From: Hymenobacter sediminis
GTDB lineage: Bacteria; Bacteroidota; Bacteroidia; Cytophagales; Hymenobacteraceae
NCBI RefSeq assembly: GCF_003231285.1
Contig: NZ_QKNS01000007.1
Coordinates: 303,104-367,103, forward strand
DNA: 64,000 bases
Direction of reading: 5' to 3'
Made by a program: the position numbers and the translations under genes
Shown: piece after piece, positions 50,275-57,041 of the stretch
Numbering within the stretch: position 1 is the stretch's first letter
Layout of the letters: each line of letters opens with the position of its first letter
The notes under the pieces: model-generated
The model's input: only the letters and a program-made list of their open reading frames with translations
Told to the model about the DNA's origin: nothing
Databases searched by the model: none

Positions 50275-50583
50275 ATGACCGCTATTGCGCATTCTTCCGC
50301 TACGATTCTTCCCTGGCAGGGTGCCGCCGAACAACTCCGCCAAGTGCTGGCCCAGCTGCCCGCCCCTGAGCGCCGCCGCATCCTTGACTTTATCAGCATG
50401 CCTCCCGAGCCGCCCAAGCGTCAGCAGTACAGCGCTACGGCTTGCCTCAGAGCCAAGCAGCGGGTAGCCGAGCTGCTGCAGCTGCACACCAAATGGACCC
50501 AGGCTAAAGCCCGCCGCGAAACGGCCCGCGAGTTGGGGGTAAGCACCGTCGTACTGCGGCGCATGCTGGCTACGCCGGTCTGA
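50275..50583 (+). CDS. Phage regulatory-type hypothetical protein
   Basis: 102 residues from ATG 50275. N-terminal half LPWQGAAEQLRQVLAQLPAP; the C-terminal half RQQYSATACLRAKQRVAELL, QLHTKWTQAKARRETARELG, VSTVVLRRML reads like a helix-turn-helix (ARxLGVSxxVLRRM). As the last gene before the late promoter-like block at 50598 it is a good candidate for the late-gene activator, though this is inference from position. Confidence 0.5.
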   Translation: MTAIAHSSATILPWQGAAEQLRQVLAQLPAPERRRILDFISMPPEPPKRQQYSATACLRAKQRVAELLQLHTKWTQAKARRETARELGVSTVVLRRMLATPV

Positions 50584-50597
50584 GCCAGTAGCTTTTC

Positions 50598-50674
50598 GGC
50601 GTTTTGCTATAGGTCAACGGCGGAATGGCCCCTGCCCGCTTTGTATCTATCGGGGATGGTTGGAGTTTCGTGGT
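50598..50674 (+). promoter_or_regulatory. Late promoter-like block, copy 1
   Basis: GGCGTTTTGC (50598-50607), 32 bp, TTTGTAT (50640-50646), CGGGG (50651), then GTTGGAGTTT (50659-50668) and the terS ATG 16 bp from the start of that box. The same words at the same distances occur at 61948-62024 before the next late unit. The arrangement does not fit the TTTG-N19-TAnnTTTG consensus, which suggests a phage-specific late promoter plus translation signal. Confidence 0.65.
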
Positions 50675-51481
50675 ATGTCCACCAAACCCGAGAAAACCGC
50701 CTTTCAGTCCTTGACGCCGAAGCAGAAAGCTTTCGTCAATGCTATCTGTGCGGACCCCAATATCTCGGCTACGGCAGCGGCCACGAAGGCAGGCTACAAG
50801 GGCAGCGGCATCCGAGTGGAAGCCCACCGCTTGCTAACAAATGCTAACATCCGAAAAGCGTTTGCTGAGAAGCTGAAGGATGTAGGCCCCAGCACCGAGG
50901 AGATAGCCCACCGCTGGGACCGGGTAAGCCGCGCTACCCTTGATGACTTCTATACGCTGAAGGAAGTTGAGGTGGAAAACAAAGTGCCTCAGCATCTTAC
51001 GCTAGCCATCAAGGAAGAGGAGGAGGCCATTGCCTACGAGCAAGACTATGCGCCCCGAGCGGCCCAGGTGCTAGGATATACTGGCGAAGAGCTCTCCGAC
51101 TACATGGCTCGGTCTGAAGGCAAGGTCCGCCGCATGCAGCTGCGCATTCTGGAATGGCAGATGGCCTTGGAGCGTGACCCGCAGGCTACTCGCCTGATTG
51201 ATGGGCCGAAGAAGTATGAGCAGGTGCTGGAACTTGATCTGGTGAAGGCGCAGAAGGCTGGGGTGTTGGACCTGGCCAGAAGCATCAAGCCCACTCAGTA
51301 CGGGCTGGGCATTGAACTGCGTGACCCTGATGCGGCCCTAGACAAGCTGGCCCGCATCAAAGGAGCTTACGAGAAGGACAATGAGCAGAGCCGGGCCGTG
51401 CCTGTGCTCAACACCAAGGTGGAAATCATTGCCACCGGCCCGCCGCTGGCCCGTTCTGAAAAGGAGGTGCTGGATGTTTAA
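50675..51481 (+). CDS. terS: Terminase small subunit
   Basis: 268 residues from ATG 50675 (a TTG at 50660 is in the promoter-like leader and less likely). N-terminal DNA-binding domain: LTPKQKAFVNAICADPNISA, TAAATKAGYKGSGIRVEAHR, LLTNANIRKAFAEKLKDVG, typical of Terminase_2-type small subunits. The long C-terminal part is helical and charged for oligomerisation and TerL contact. It recognises the packaging site. It overlaps terL by 8 bp. Confidence 0.88.
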   Translation: MSTKPEKTAFQSLTPKQKAFVNAICADPNISATAAATKAGYKGSGIRVEAHRLLTNANIRKAFAEKLKDVGPSTEEIAHRWDRVSRATLDDFYTLKEVEVENKVPQHLTLAIKEEEEAIAYEQDYAPRAAQVLGYTGEELSDYMARSEGKVRRMQLRILEWQMALERDPQATRLIDGPKKYEQVLELDLVKAQKAGVLDLARSIKPTQYGLGIELRDPDAALDKLARIKGAYEKDNEQSRAVPVLNTKVEIIATGPPLARSEKEVLDV

Positions 51482-52673
51482 AAGCTCGCGTCTCTTTGCC
51501 GACAACTACCACAGCTCCGCCGATACCGTTGTCAATCAAGGCGGCACCAGCTCAGGCAAAACCTACAGCATCCTGCAGGTGCTCTTTACCAAGCTCTCGG
51601 AGCTTCGGCGTAAGGTGTGCACCGTCGCCGGCCAGGACATTCCCAACCTGAAAGCCGGGGCGCTACGGGATGCCCTCGACATCTATAACAACTCCGATGA
51701 GCTGAAAAGCCTCATCAAGTCCTACAACAAGAGTGAGCGCATCTTCGAATTCCATAACGGCTGCGTGATGGAATTCAAGTCGTATGAGGATGCTCAGGAC
51801 GCGAAGAGTGGTAAGCGTGACTTCCTCTTCGTCAACGAAGCCCAGGGCGTGGTGAAGCCTATCTATGATGAGCTGGAGCTACGCACCAAAGAGCAGGTCT
51901 TTATCGACTACAACCCCAATGCCGAGTTCTATGTGCACGATGATATCATCGGGTGTAGTGGCGTTGAGCTGCTCATCAGCGACCACCGGCACAACCCCTT
52001 CCTGATGGAGAAGCAGCGGGCCAAGATTGAAGGCCTGAAGCAGAAGGATGAGGAGCTTTGGAAGGTGTACGCCCGCGGGCTCACCGGCAAGATTGAAGGC
52101 CTGGTGCTACGCAACTGGACGATCTGTGAAGAGGTGCCCCCGCTGGCTAAGTTCATCGGGCGCGGCATGGACTTCGGTTTTACCAATGACCCCACCACGG
52201 CCATTGATGTGTACCTGCAAAACGGGGAACTCTGGCTAGATGAGGTGCTCTACCAGGAAGGACTAACCAACCCAGCCATTCATAAGCGACTGCTGGAAGA
52301 GGACCCCGCCGCGACCCTTAAGCGCTTGGTTGCTGACTCCGCCGAGCCCAAGAGCATCGAAGAGCTACGGCAGCTGGGCTTTCGGCTGATCGAGGGAGCG
52401 ATCAAAGGGCCCGACTCGGTGAGCAACGGCCTGGATATTCTCAAGCGCTACCACCTCAATGTTACGCGCCGCTCGGTGAACCTGCGCAAGGAGCTCAGCA
52501 ACTACAAGTACCGGGTTGATCGGGTGTCGGGTAAGCCCACCAATGAACCCGTGGACGCCTTCAACCACTGCATCGACCCTGTGCGCTACGTGGCCCTGAA
52601 CTGCATCGGCAAGCCCGTAGCCGCCCCCATCACAGTTTCCCAATCCTTCGGCCCCAGCCGCTCACGTCGTTGA
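51474..52673 (+). CDS. terL: Terminase large subunit
   Basis: 399 residues, ATG 51474 inside the terS end. ATPase: Walker A GGTSSGKT (23-30) and Walker B FLFVNEA (117-123), with the C-motif region KEQVFIDYNPNAEFYVHDDI. Nuclease part: GMDFGFTNDPTTAIDVY, LVADSAEPKSIEEL and PVDAFNHCIDPVRYV provide the acidic metal-binding residues. The family is PBSX/Terminase_3-like. It drives DNA into preformed capsids and cuts the concatemer. No portal gene follows directly, which is unusual. Confidence 0.93.
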   Translation: MFKSSRLFADNYHSSADTVVNQGGTSSGKTYSILQVLFTKLSELRRKVCTVAGQDIPNLKAGALRDALDIYNNSDELKSLIKSYNKSERIFEFHNGCVMEFKSYEDAQDAKSGKRDFLFVNEAQGVVKPIYDELELRTKEQVFIDYNPNAEFYVHDDIIGCSGVELLISDHRHNPFLMEKQRAKIEGLKQKDEELWKVYARGLTGKIEGLVLRNWTICEEVPPLAKFIGRGMDFGFTNDPTTAIDVYLQNGELWLDEVLYQEGLTNPAIHKRLLEEDPAATLKRLVADSAEPKSIEELRQLGFRLIEGAIKGPDSVSNGLDILKRYHLNVTRRSVNLRKELSNYKYRVDRVSGKPTNEPVDAFNHCIDPVRYVALNCIGKPVAAPITVSQSFGPSRSRR

Positions 52674-52674
52674 T

Positions 52675-53453
52675 ATGCTAGCCCTCTCCCTAAACACCCT
52701 CCCACCCGACTGGGGTAGCGTCACCCTCTCTCAAGCCGCGGCCCTAGCGGCGCTGGAAGAGGGCGCTTCCATCAGCGAAGGCCTAGCTATTCTGCTGGGC
52801 TGCCCGCCTGAGCAGCTGCTGCACCTAGCCCCTAGGCAACTCGACAAGGCCCTGCGCTCCGTGCTGTGGCTGGGGGAACAGCCCGACTGGAAAGCCTACC
52901 CCCGGCCGAAGAGCATCTTCCTGGGTGGCTCTCTTAACTCAGTTGAAGTACCTGTACTCGATACCCTCGAAGACTTGTCTTTCGGGCAAGCTGCCGATAT
53001 CGGCGCCCTCATTCACGAATTTGGCCAAGACGTGCCCCAGCTCAGGCTGAAGGTGCTGGCTACAGTGCTACAGCCCGCCTACGATGGCACCGCCTACGAC
53101 ACGGATAGGGTGCCCGTGCTGGAAGTGCTCTGCCAGGACGTGACGCTAGCCGAGGCGCTGCCGCTGACGGATTTTTTTTTGCCGAGTTCGACCGCATCCG
53201 ACGGGCCCACGCCGAGCGGCTCAAGCGCATTCCCATCAGCCAAGCCGAGCGAAGCGCCAACATCGGGCGCTTCTCGGAAGAGTGGGATACGCTGGCCGTC
53301 GTGGATGCGCTGGCCGGCGGCGACAAGACGCGCTGGGACTACTTCTTCCTGAAGAAATGGGCGGAGGTCAACACCATGATTGAGCTGGAAAACCACAAAG
53401 CCTACTACCGTCACCAGGTGCACCTGAAGCAGGAGCAGCTACAGAAACGATAA
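52675..53453 (+). CDS. Probable tail assembly chaperone, -1 frameshifted
   Basis: The first frame (52675-53352) encodes DWGSVTLSQAAALAALEEGA, an AILLGCPPEQLLHLAPRQLD stretch and FGQAADIGALIHEFGQDVPQ up to DFF, then degenerates into Pro/Ser-rich non-coding-like sequence. At 53172-53180 lies a T9 tract whose frame gives the heptamer T-TTT-TTT. Slipping back one base continues 90 more codons with good coding character: AEFDRIRRAHAERLKRIPIS, WDTLAVVDALAGGDKTRWDY, FFLKKWAEVNTMIELENHKA, ending at TAA 53453. The total is about 259 residues. This matches frameshift-made tail chaperones of tailed phages, but family identity is by pattern only; a sequencing or mutational indel in T9 is the alternative. 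Confidence 0.6.
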
Positions 53454-53456
53454 GCC

Positions 53457-53720
53457 ATGGCCATTGAAATTACATCCAAAGTCAAGGGTACAGACTCCGA
53501 TGGCAGTGAATACCCTGCCTGCTGTGGTCAGAGCCCCATAAAAACCACTTGGGCCAAGGGCATGGGTAAGGATGCCGTGCTGCTGACTTGCCGCAATCCC
53601 TCCTGCAGAAACGCCGCTGGTGTGTTTGCCTGTGATGTGGATATCGCAAGGAAATGGGATAAGTACCGCAAGCTGGCTAGTTCAGCCCTCCCTCTCACCT
53701 CTGGCCTGTATGACGCATGA
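53457..53720 (+). CDS. Phage hypothetical protein, possible zinc ribbon
   Basis: 87 residues with two Cys pairs, YPACCGQSP and CRNPSC (plus a later Cys in FACDVD), spaced like a small zinc ribbon: IEITSKVKGTDSDGSEYPAC, KDAVLLTCRNPSCRNAAGVF. Unknown role in the late operon. Overlaps the next ATG by four bases. Confidence 0.6.
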   Translation: MAIEITSKVKGTDSDGSEYPACCGQSPIKTTWAKGMGKDAVLLTCRNPSCRNAAGVFACDVDIARKWDKYRKLASSALPLTSGLYDA

Positions 53721-53890
53721 AGTCTAAGCAACACGCAAAAACGCTGCTCAGCACGCTCAACACCTCGGTAGAGAGCCTGAGCAAGGAAGAGAAAACGAAG
53801 GTGCTGGGCAAGCTGCATAAGCGCCTCGGCAAGCAACTCACTAAGGAAGCTACGCCCGCACCCATTGGCTTCAAACTGAAAGGCAAATGA
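53717..53890 (+). CDS. Small basic phage protein
   Basis: 57 residues, Lys-rich and helical: KSKQHAKTLLSTLNTSVESL, SKEEKTKVLGKLHKRLGKQL, then TKEATPAPIGFKLKGK. Coupled at both ends (ATGA at 53717 and 53887), which is good support for a real gene despite its size. Unknown; possible head or tail accessory. Confidence 0.6.
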   Translation: MKSKQHAKTLLSTLNTSVESLSKEEKTKVLGKLHKRLGKQLTKEATPAPIGFKLKGK

Positions 53891-54159
53891 GAACCATATT
53901 CAAGTACCCTGTCAATCTGGAAGATATGCAAGTGATTCGCTTGCCAAGATTTTCCGCGCCGCTTTCCATTCAGCAGCAAGGTGAGGCACTGCAGATGTGG
54001 GCGCTTGTCGATACAGAGCAGCCGCTGCAAGACTATCTGCTACACTGCTATGGCACAGGCCATACAGTCGCTGAATTGCCAATAGGACACGAATTCATCA
54101 GCACAGTACAGTTGGCTGGTGGTGGGCTGGTGTTTCACTTCTTCGGTTTTTACGCATAG
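53887..54159 (+). CDS. Phage hypothetical protein (DUF7352-like)
   Basis: 90 residues: TIFKYPVNLEDMQVIRLPRF, EALQMWALVDTEQPLQDYLL, GTGHTVAELPIGHEFISTVQ and GGLVFHFFGFYA. The pattern of a small protein starting with a KYPL/V..DxQxI.LP stretch and ending VFHxF is common in phages and plasmids of many phyla, usually called hypothetical. More AT-rich than neighbours. Confidence 0.65.
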   Translation: MRTIFKYPVNLEDMQVIRLPRFSAPLSIQQQGEALQMWALVDTEQPLQDYLLHCYGTGHTVAELPIGHEFISTVQLAGGGLVFHFFGFYA

Positions 54160-54163
54160 CGAG

Positions 54164-54604
54164 ATGCAGTACCCCATTCCCGCCCTACGCGCCTGCGCCT
54201 TGGCCGCTATTCCTGGCTGCCACTTCGCCCACGGTGAAAAGGAAGAGGCCAACATTGACCTTGACCGGCTCCAGTTCACTGATAAAGTGGTGCTGGTGGA
54301 TGATAAGATGCTGGTAGTGCCTACCATCAACAAGTACAAGGTTCGCACGACCACCACCTTTCAGGCTGTCGTGTCCGTCATGGCCTTTGCCAAGTTCACC
54401 GAGCGGGCCGAAGAGCGCCTACCCCGCATGAATGAACTGCTTAATGCAGCCTACGCCTTGCTTGATGCCCTCGGCAAGCATCCAGACCTACTGACGGTTA
54501 CGGCCCGCAACATCGTGTCCGCCTACAATCAGTTTGATGGCAACCTGGATGGGGTGGTCATGCAGCTGGATATCACGCCTGCCGAGCGGGCATCAATTTG
54601 CTAG
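54164..54604 (+). CDS. Phage structural-type hypothetical protein
   Basis: 146 residues from ATG 54164. YPIPALRACALAAIPGCHFA, KVVLVDDKMLVVPTINKYKV, RTTTTFQAVVSVMAFAKFTE, then helical VRxx-type middle and VSAYNQFDGNLDGVVMQLDI near the end. Size, position between small structural-type genes and the beta-rich C-terminus suggest a minor tail or head-tail component; no precise family. Confidence 0.5.
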   Translation: MQYPIPALRACALAAIPGCHFAHGEKEEANIDLDRLQFTDKVVLVDDKMLVVPTINKYKVRTTTTFQAVVSVMAFAKFTERAEERLPRMNELLNAAYALLDALGKHPDLLTVTARNIVSAYNQFDGNLDGVVMQLDITPAERASIC

Positions 54605-54607
54605 GCT

Positions 54608-55153
54608 ATGAAAATTCCATTCCGTCAAACAGTCGCAGGTAATTGTGGACTTTACACACTAGCGAACCTCTTCAATGAGCCTCGCTACTTAGAGGATGCA
54701 AAGCCAGGCAGCGGCCAAGATACTTATGAGCTAAATCAGGCCTTTGCCAAGCATGTAGAGCCTGGGCACTACCTGACTATGGATTGGATGCTTCCCTTAG
54801 GCTGCGGACGCATTACAGATGTAACAGGCTTACTGCATTTTACCTCAGAGCCATGCGAAGGAATGCCAGGCAGACTATTGTTACTGGTTGTCATTGTGGC
54901 TTCACGAAACGGGAAGATGTTGCATGCTATCGGAGTGGCATGCGAAGCCAAGCAAAACCCACGCTTATGGGTGGCTGATTCATGCTGCGAATACGTGCAC
55001 GAAATGAGCATGCCCGAATTTTTAGAGGCATATCATGTGCAAGGCCTCATGAATTTCCGGAAGCAGGTACCAGACTTGCCACAGGGAGACTCAAATGTGT
55101 GCGTGTGGGACGAAGAGGCTTTCACGCATTTAACTGGCCTAGTGTATTCATGA
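54608..55153 (+). CDS. Papain-like/C39-type cysteine peptidase candidate
   Basis: 181 residues. The start carries NCGLYTLANLFNEPRYLEDA with Cys13 after a Gln-containing strand (FRQTVAGNCG), as in C39/papain-like folds; a histidine follows in MLHAIGVACEA and a WVADS segment after that, giving a possible Cys-His-Asp triad. Gene and codons are more AT-rich than flanking late genes, hinting at acquisition. It may be a phage-encoded peptidase or deubiquitinase-like enzyme. It could also just share the fold without activity. Confidence 0.5.
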   Translation: MKIPFRQTVAGNCGLYTLANLFNEPRYLEDAKPGSGQDTYELNQAFAKHVEPGHYLTMDWMLPLGCGRITDVTGLLHFTSEPCEGMPGRLLLLVVIVASRNGKMLHAIGVACEAKQNPRLWVADSCCEYVHEMSMPEFLEAYHVQGLMNFRKQVPDLPQGDSNVCVWDEEAFTHLTGLVYS

Positions 55154-55626
55154 ATCTAGCCCAGTTGCTCACTCAGGAAATCAACCTCGCCCAGCAAGAG
55201 CTAGGCGAGTCCATCACGGCTTCCGGCCAGCGCGCTACGGGGCGCACCATTGCCCGCCTGCGCAATGAGTCCGCGCCCGAGCTGGCCCGCCTACTCGGCC
55301 CCGCCCACATCGGCGCCCTGGAAGAAGGCTCAGGCCCTGCCCGTGACCCCGAGGCCAAGCCGGGCCGGGCCATGATTGAGGATATCAAGCTCTGGCTAGC
55401 GGCCCGCGGCTCCGATGCTTCCCCTTGGGCCGTGGCTACCTCCATCCTTCGCCGGGGTACGCGCCTGTTTCGGGGGGAGGATCCGCGCTTCGCTAGGCCC
55501 ACCGGCACGCTGCGCGAGGTGATTCAGGCCAGCAAGGGCCGCTTGCGCCTTGCCCTGGCCGCTGAAACCCGCCGCTCCCTCACTTCCGAGCTGTTCCCCG
55601 ACCTCACGCAAACCACTGCCTACTGA
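55150..55626 (+). CDS. Phage tail/head-closure type hypothetical protein
   Basis: 158 residues from ATG 55150 overlapping the previous stop (ATGA). Helical N-terminus NLAQLLTQEINLAQQELGES, ITASGQRATGRTIARLRNES, then a linker and DASPWAVATSILRRGTRLFR, TLREVIQASKGRLRLALAAE. The layout (helix, RATGRTI-like motif, C-terminal helix) is that of HK97 gp10-like tail component or minor proteins, offered only as a possibility. Confidence 0.5.
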   Translation: MNLAQLLTQEINLAQQELGESITASGQRATGRTIARLRNESAPELARLLGPAHIGALEEGSGPARDPEAKPGRAMIEDIKLWLAARGSDASPWAVATSILRRGTRLFRGEDPRFARPTGTLREVIQASKGRLRLALAAETRRSLTSELFPDLTQTTAY

Positions 55627-57041
55627 TGCCCCTAAAGATTGGAGTTCAACACACCTGCCTGATTCCTGGCCCTGGGGCAGAGATGCGCGTAACAGTGCGC
55701 ACCGATGTATTTTCTGCCGGTGGCCTCTACCGCGTAGAGTGCGTGGTGCGTAATGCTCAGGGGCAGATGATTGGAGCGGAGACAGCCGATGCCTCCTCCC
55801 AAACTTTCCGCTTCTCGCCTGTTCCCGATGGCCCGTACACCATCGAAGCCCGCAACCAACTGGATGAGTTGGAGGAAGCAGAGTACACCATTAGCTGCAG
55901 CGGGGGCGGCGTGGTGGAAGCCCCGGTCTGTGACCTGACTTTATCAGGGCTGAAGGAATATCAGCCCCTGGAGCCCGGCGGCGTGGGCGCGGTGTCCTTC
56001 GTGGTATCTACTTCGGCTCCCACTTGGTTAGGGCAGGTGCTGCGCGCCGATGGCTCGGTGTACGTGCAGCTGGCCACCCGGCCCCCTGGGCAGGTGTACG
56101 CCATGGGCGAGCTGGGCAACATCCCAGCCGGCACCTACCAGGTGAAAATCAGGGACAGCAAAGGCTGCACGGCTGAGCTTTCCTTCACCATCAACGGCGT
56201 TGAGCCCGTGGCCGTAGCGCCGCTGCCCGAGCCCGCTACCCGCTGGCATGCGGTGGGCGGGCTACTGGGCCGGCCCGCTGAACTGCCTACCCCCGTAACG
56301 CGCCTCACGACAAACGACAACAGCCCGCGCGTAGGCCTGCATGTAGTAGTCGAGCTCTTCCAGCCTGAGCAGGAGCGGCCTTTTGCCCGGGTACGCAAAA
56401 CCGTGCGCAAGGAAGCGGAACTCATCGATGTATCGGCGGCGCTGCATGCTCACCTACGGCCTGTGCTGGAGTACCCGCAGGGCATCGTGACGCCCGACCC
56501 CGCGGCCAGCCTGGATTTCCGCTACCGCTACCGGGAAATAGACGCTGAGGGAGCCGGCGAGTGGGTAGAGCCGCGGGGCCTGCACCGGGCCGTGCTGTGC
56601 GCCCTGCCCGAAGGACCTTACGCGGAGCAGGAGCCTGCCTCCTACGTGGCCGATACCGTGCACCCCGCTTACCTGCTGCCTGCTTTCCCGCAAAGCCAGG
56701 GCGTGCAGTGGGTGGGCCTGCCCCTCGATGTGGCCGTGTGGCTGCCCGATGGGCGCGAAGCAGACCTGTTTGCCGAGTTCGTGTACCGGGATGCCTTCGG
56801 CGCTGAGCTGGAAATCAAAACCCAAGTGGTAGCCGCCTCGCTTCCTGCCGGTGTGACGCGCATTCCCTTGCCCGCTACCGATGTACTGCCCTGCGCGGCT
56901 ACGGTCACCTTCGCCCTTTCCGATACCGACCGCGCTTACCGGGGCAGCTGTGGCCCCGTTGGGGGCAATCTGCCTACCCCGCCACGGCCGGAGCCCCACG
57001 ACTTCAATATTTCTGACTTCAACGATAACGACTTCCGCTAA
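55626..57041 (+). CDS. Phage structural beta-rich protein
   Basis: 471 residues. N-terminal Ig/SprB-like part (VTVRTDVFSAGGLYRVECVV, DASSQTFRFSPVPDGPYTIE, then ISCSGGGVVEAPVCDLTLSG and IPAGTYQVKIRDSKGCTAEL, which resembles the repeated GxYxVxVxDxxGCT units of Bacteroidota adhesins), a middle domain (RVGLHVVVELFQPEQERPFA) and an Asn/Asp/Phe-rich tail DFNISDFNDNDFR. Likely baseplate or tail-tip component. Coupled to neighbours by TGATG at 55626 and TAATG at 57041. Confidence 0.6.
   Translation: MPLKIGVQHTCLIPGPGAEMRVTVRTDVFSAGGLYRVECVVRNAQGQMIGAETADASSQTFRFSPVPDGPYTIEARNQLDELEEAEYTISCSGGGVVEAPVCDLTLSGLKEYQPLEPGGVGAVSFVVSTSAPTWLGQVLRADGSVYVQLATRPPGQVYAMGELGNIPAGTYQVKIRDSKGCTAELSFTINGVEPVAVAPLPEPATRWHAVGGLLGRPAELPTPVTRLTTNDNSPRVGLHVVVELFQPEQERPFARVRKTVRKEAELIDVSAALHAHLRPVLEYPQGIVTPDPAASLDFRYRYREIDAEGAGEWVEPRGLHRAVLCALPEGPYAEQEPASYVADTVHPAYLLPAFPQSQGVQWVGLPLDVAVWLPDGREADLFAEFVYRDAFGAELEIKTQVVAASLPAGVTRIPLPATDVLPCAATVTFALSDTDRAYRGSCGPVGGNLPTPPRPEPHDFNISDFNDNDFR

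Noticed and set aside
53182..53352. Zero-frame end of the gene at 52675 (PSSTASDGPTPSG...)
   Set aside because: Pro/Ser-rich composition unlike the upstream part; the -1 frame continues as normal coding sequence. It may still be made as the short product's tail.
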